Assembly (NCBI RefSeq): GCF_963924675.1
Contig: NC_089238.1
Coordinates: forward strand, 39,946,879 to 40,010,878
Length of the DNA: 64,000 bases
Direction of reading: 5' to 3'
Origin: Phocoena phocoena
Lineage: Eukaryota > Chordata > Mammalia > Artiodactyla > Phocoenidae
Shown: positions 63,934 through 64,000 of the stretch, piece after piece
Layout of the letters: the number at the start of each line of letters is the position of its first letter
Position numbering within the stretch: position 1 is the first letter of the stretch
Translations under genes and position numbers: made by a program
The notes under the pieces: model-generated
Database searches by the model: none
Told to the model about the DNA's origin: nothing
The model's input: only the letters and a program-made list of their open reading frames with translations

Positions 63934-64000
63934 AAGAAGTGATATTTTAATAACTATATTGAATCTTCCAATCCATGAGCACAGTATGTCTGCCCACTTA

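Overview
The window is nuclear DNA from a mammal, almost certainly a cetacean and probably a toothed whale. About 45 copies of a tRNA-derived SINE of the CHR-1/CHR-2 type are spread over both strands. They show the head 'cttccctggtggcgcagtgg', a B-box-like 'ggttcgagccc', A-rich tails and target-site duplications. Alongside them are mammalian L1, L2, MIR, hAT/MER and LTR fossils. No bacterial, organellar or complete viral gene is present, and the many short open frames are mostly translations of repeats.

One protein-coding gene is certain: CMTM4 (CKLF-like MARVEL transmembrane domain containing 4), on the minus strand. Exon 2 (19398-19574, 59 codons), exon 3 (10262-10360, 33 codons) and exon 4 (9020-9184, 54 codons plus stop) are intact, all in phase 0, with GT/AG sites. 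They encode the MARVEL core and the C-terminal tail ending in ...RLDT. Exon 1 (about 62 codons in human, from memory) was not found, so intron 1 runs from 19575 past the right edge (over 44 kb). The 3' UTR probably runs from 9019 to about 1455, where the most distal AATAAA lies. The TGA stop of exon 4 is embedded in a good splice donor (AC|GTGAGG), which can explain the two known CMTM4 C-termini. The first ~850 bases may be the convergent 3' UTR of the neighbour CMTM3 (inference from human gene order plus a plus-strand ATTAAA).

Layout: 1-850 possible CMTM3 3' end with one SINE; 850-1450 intergenic; 1455-9184 CMTM4 terminal exon and long 3' UTR, with no CHR SINE; 9185-19397 introns 3 and 2 with MER5, MIR, L2, an LTR and SINEs; 19575-64000 intron 1, dominated by nested repeats. 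The largest structure in intron 1 is an old, nearly full-length sense-oriented L1 (about 43870-52310). It is broken by nine SINEs and two younger L1 pieces, and its reverse-transcriptase active-site motif has decayed. ERV-type LTRs lie at about 14475-15565, 21880-22480, 37640-38605 and 39255-39722.

I found no new biological system. The most checkable novelties are: the stop codon/splice donor overlap; two independent SINE copies that share a 21-base non-SINE 3' tail (a possible 3' transduction or new subfamily); an inverted SINE pair able to form a long intronic hairpin; and the SINE-free 3' UTR.
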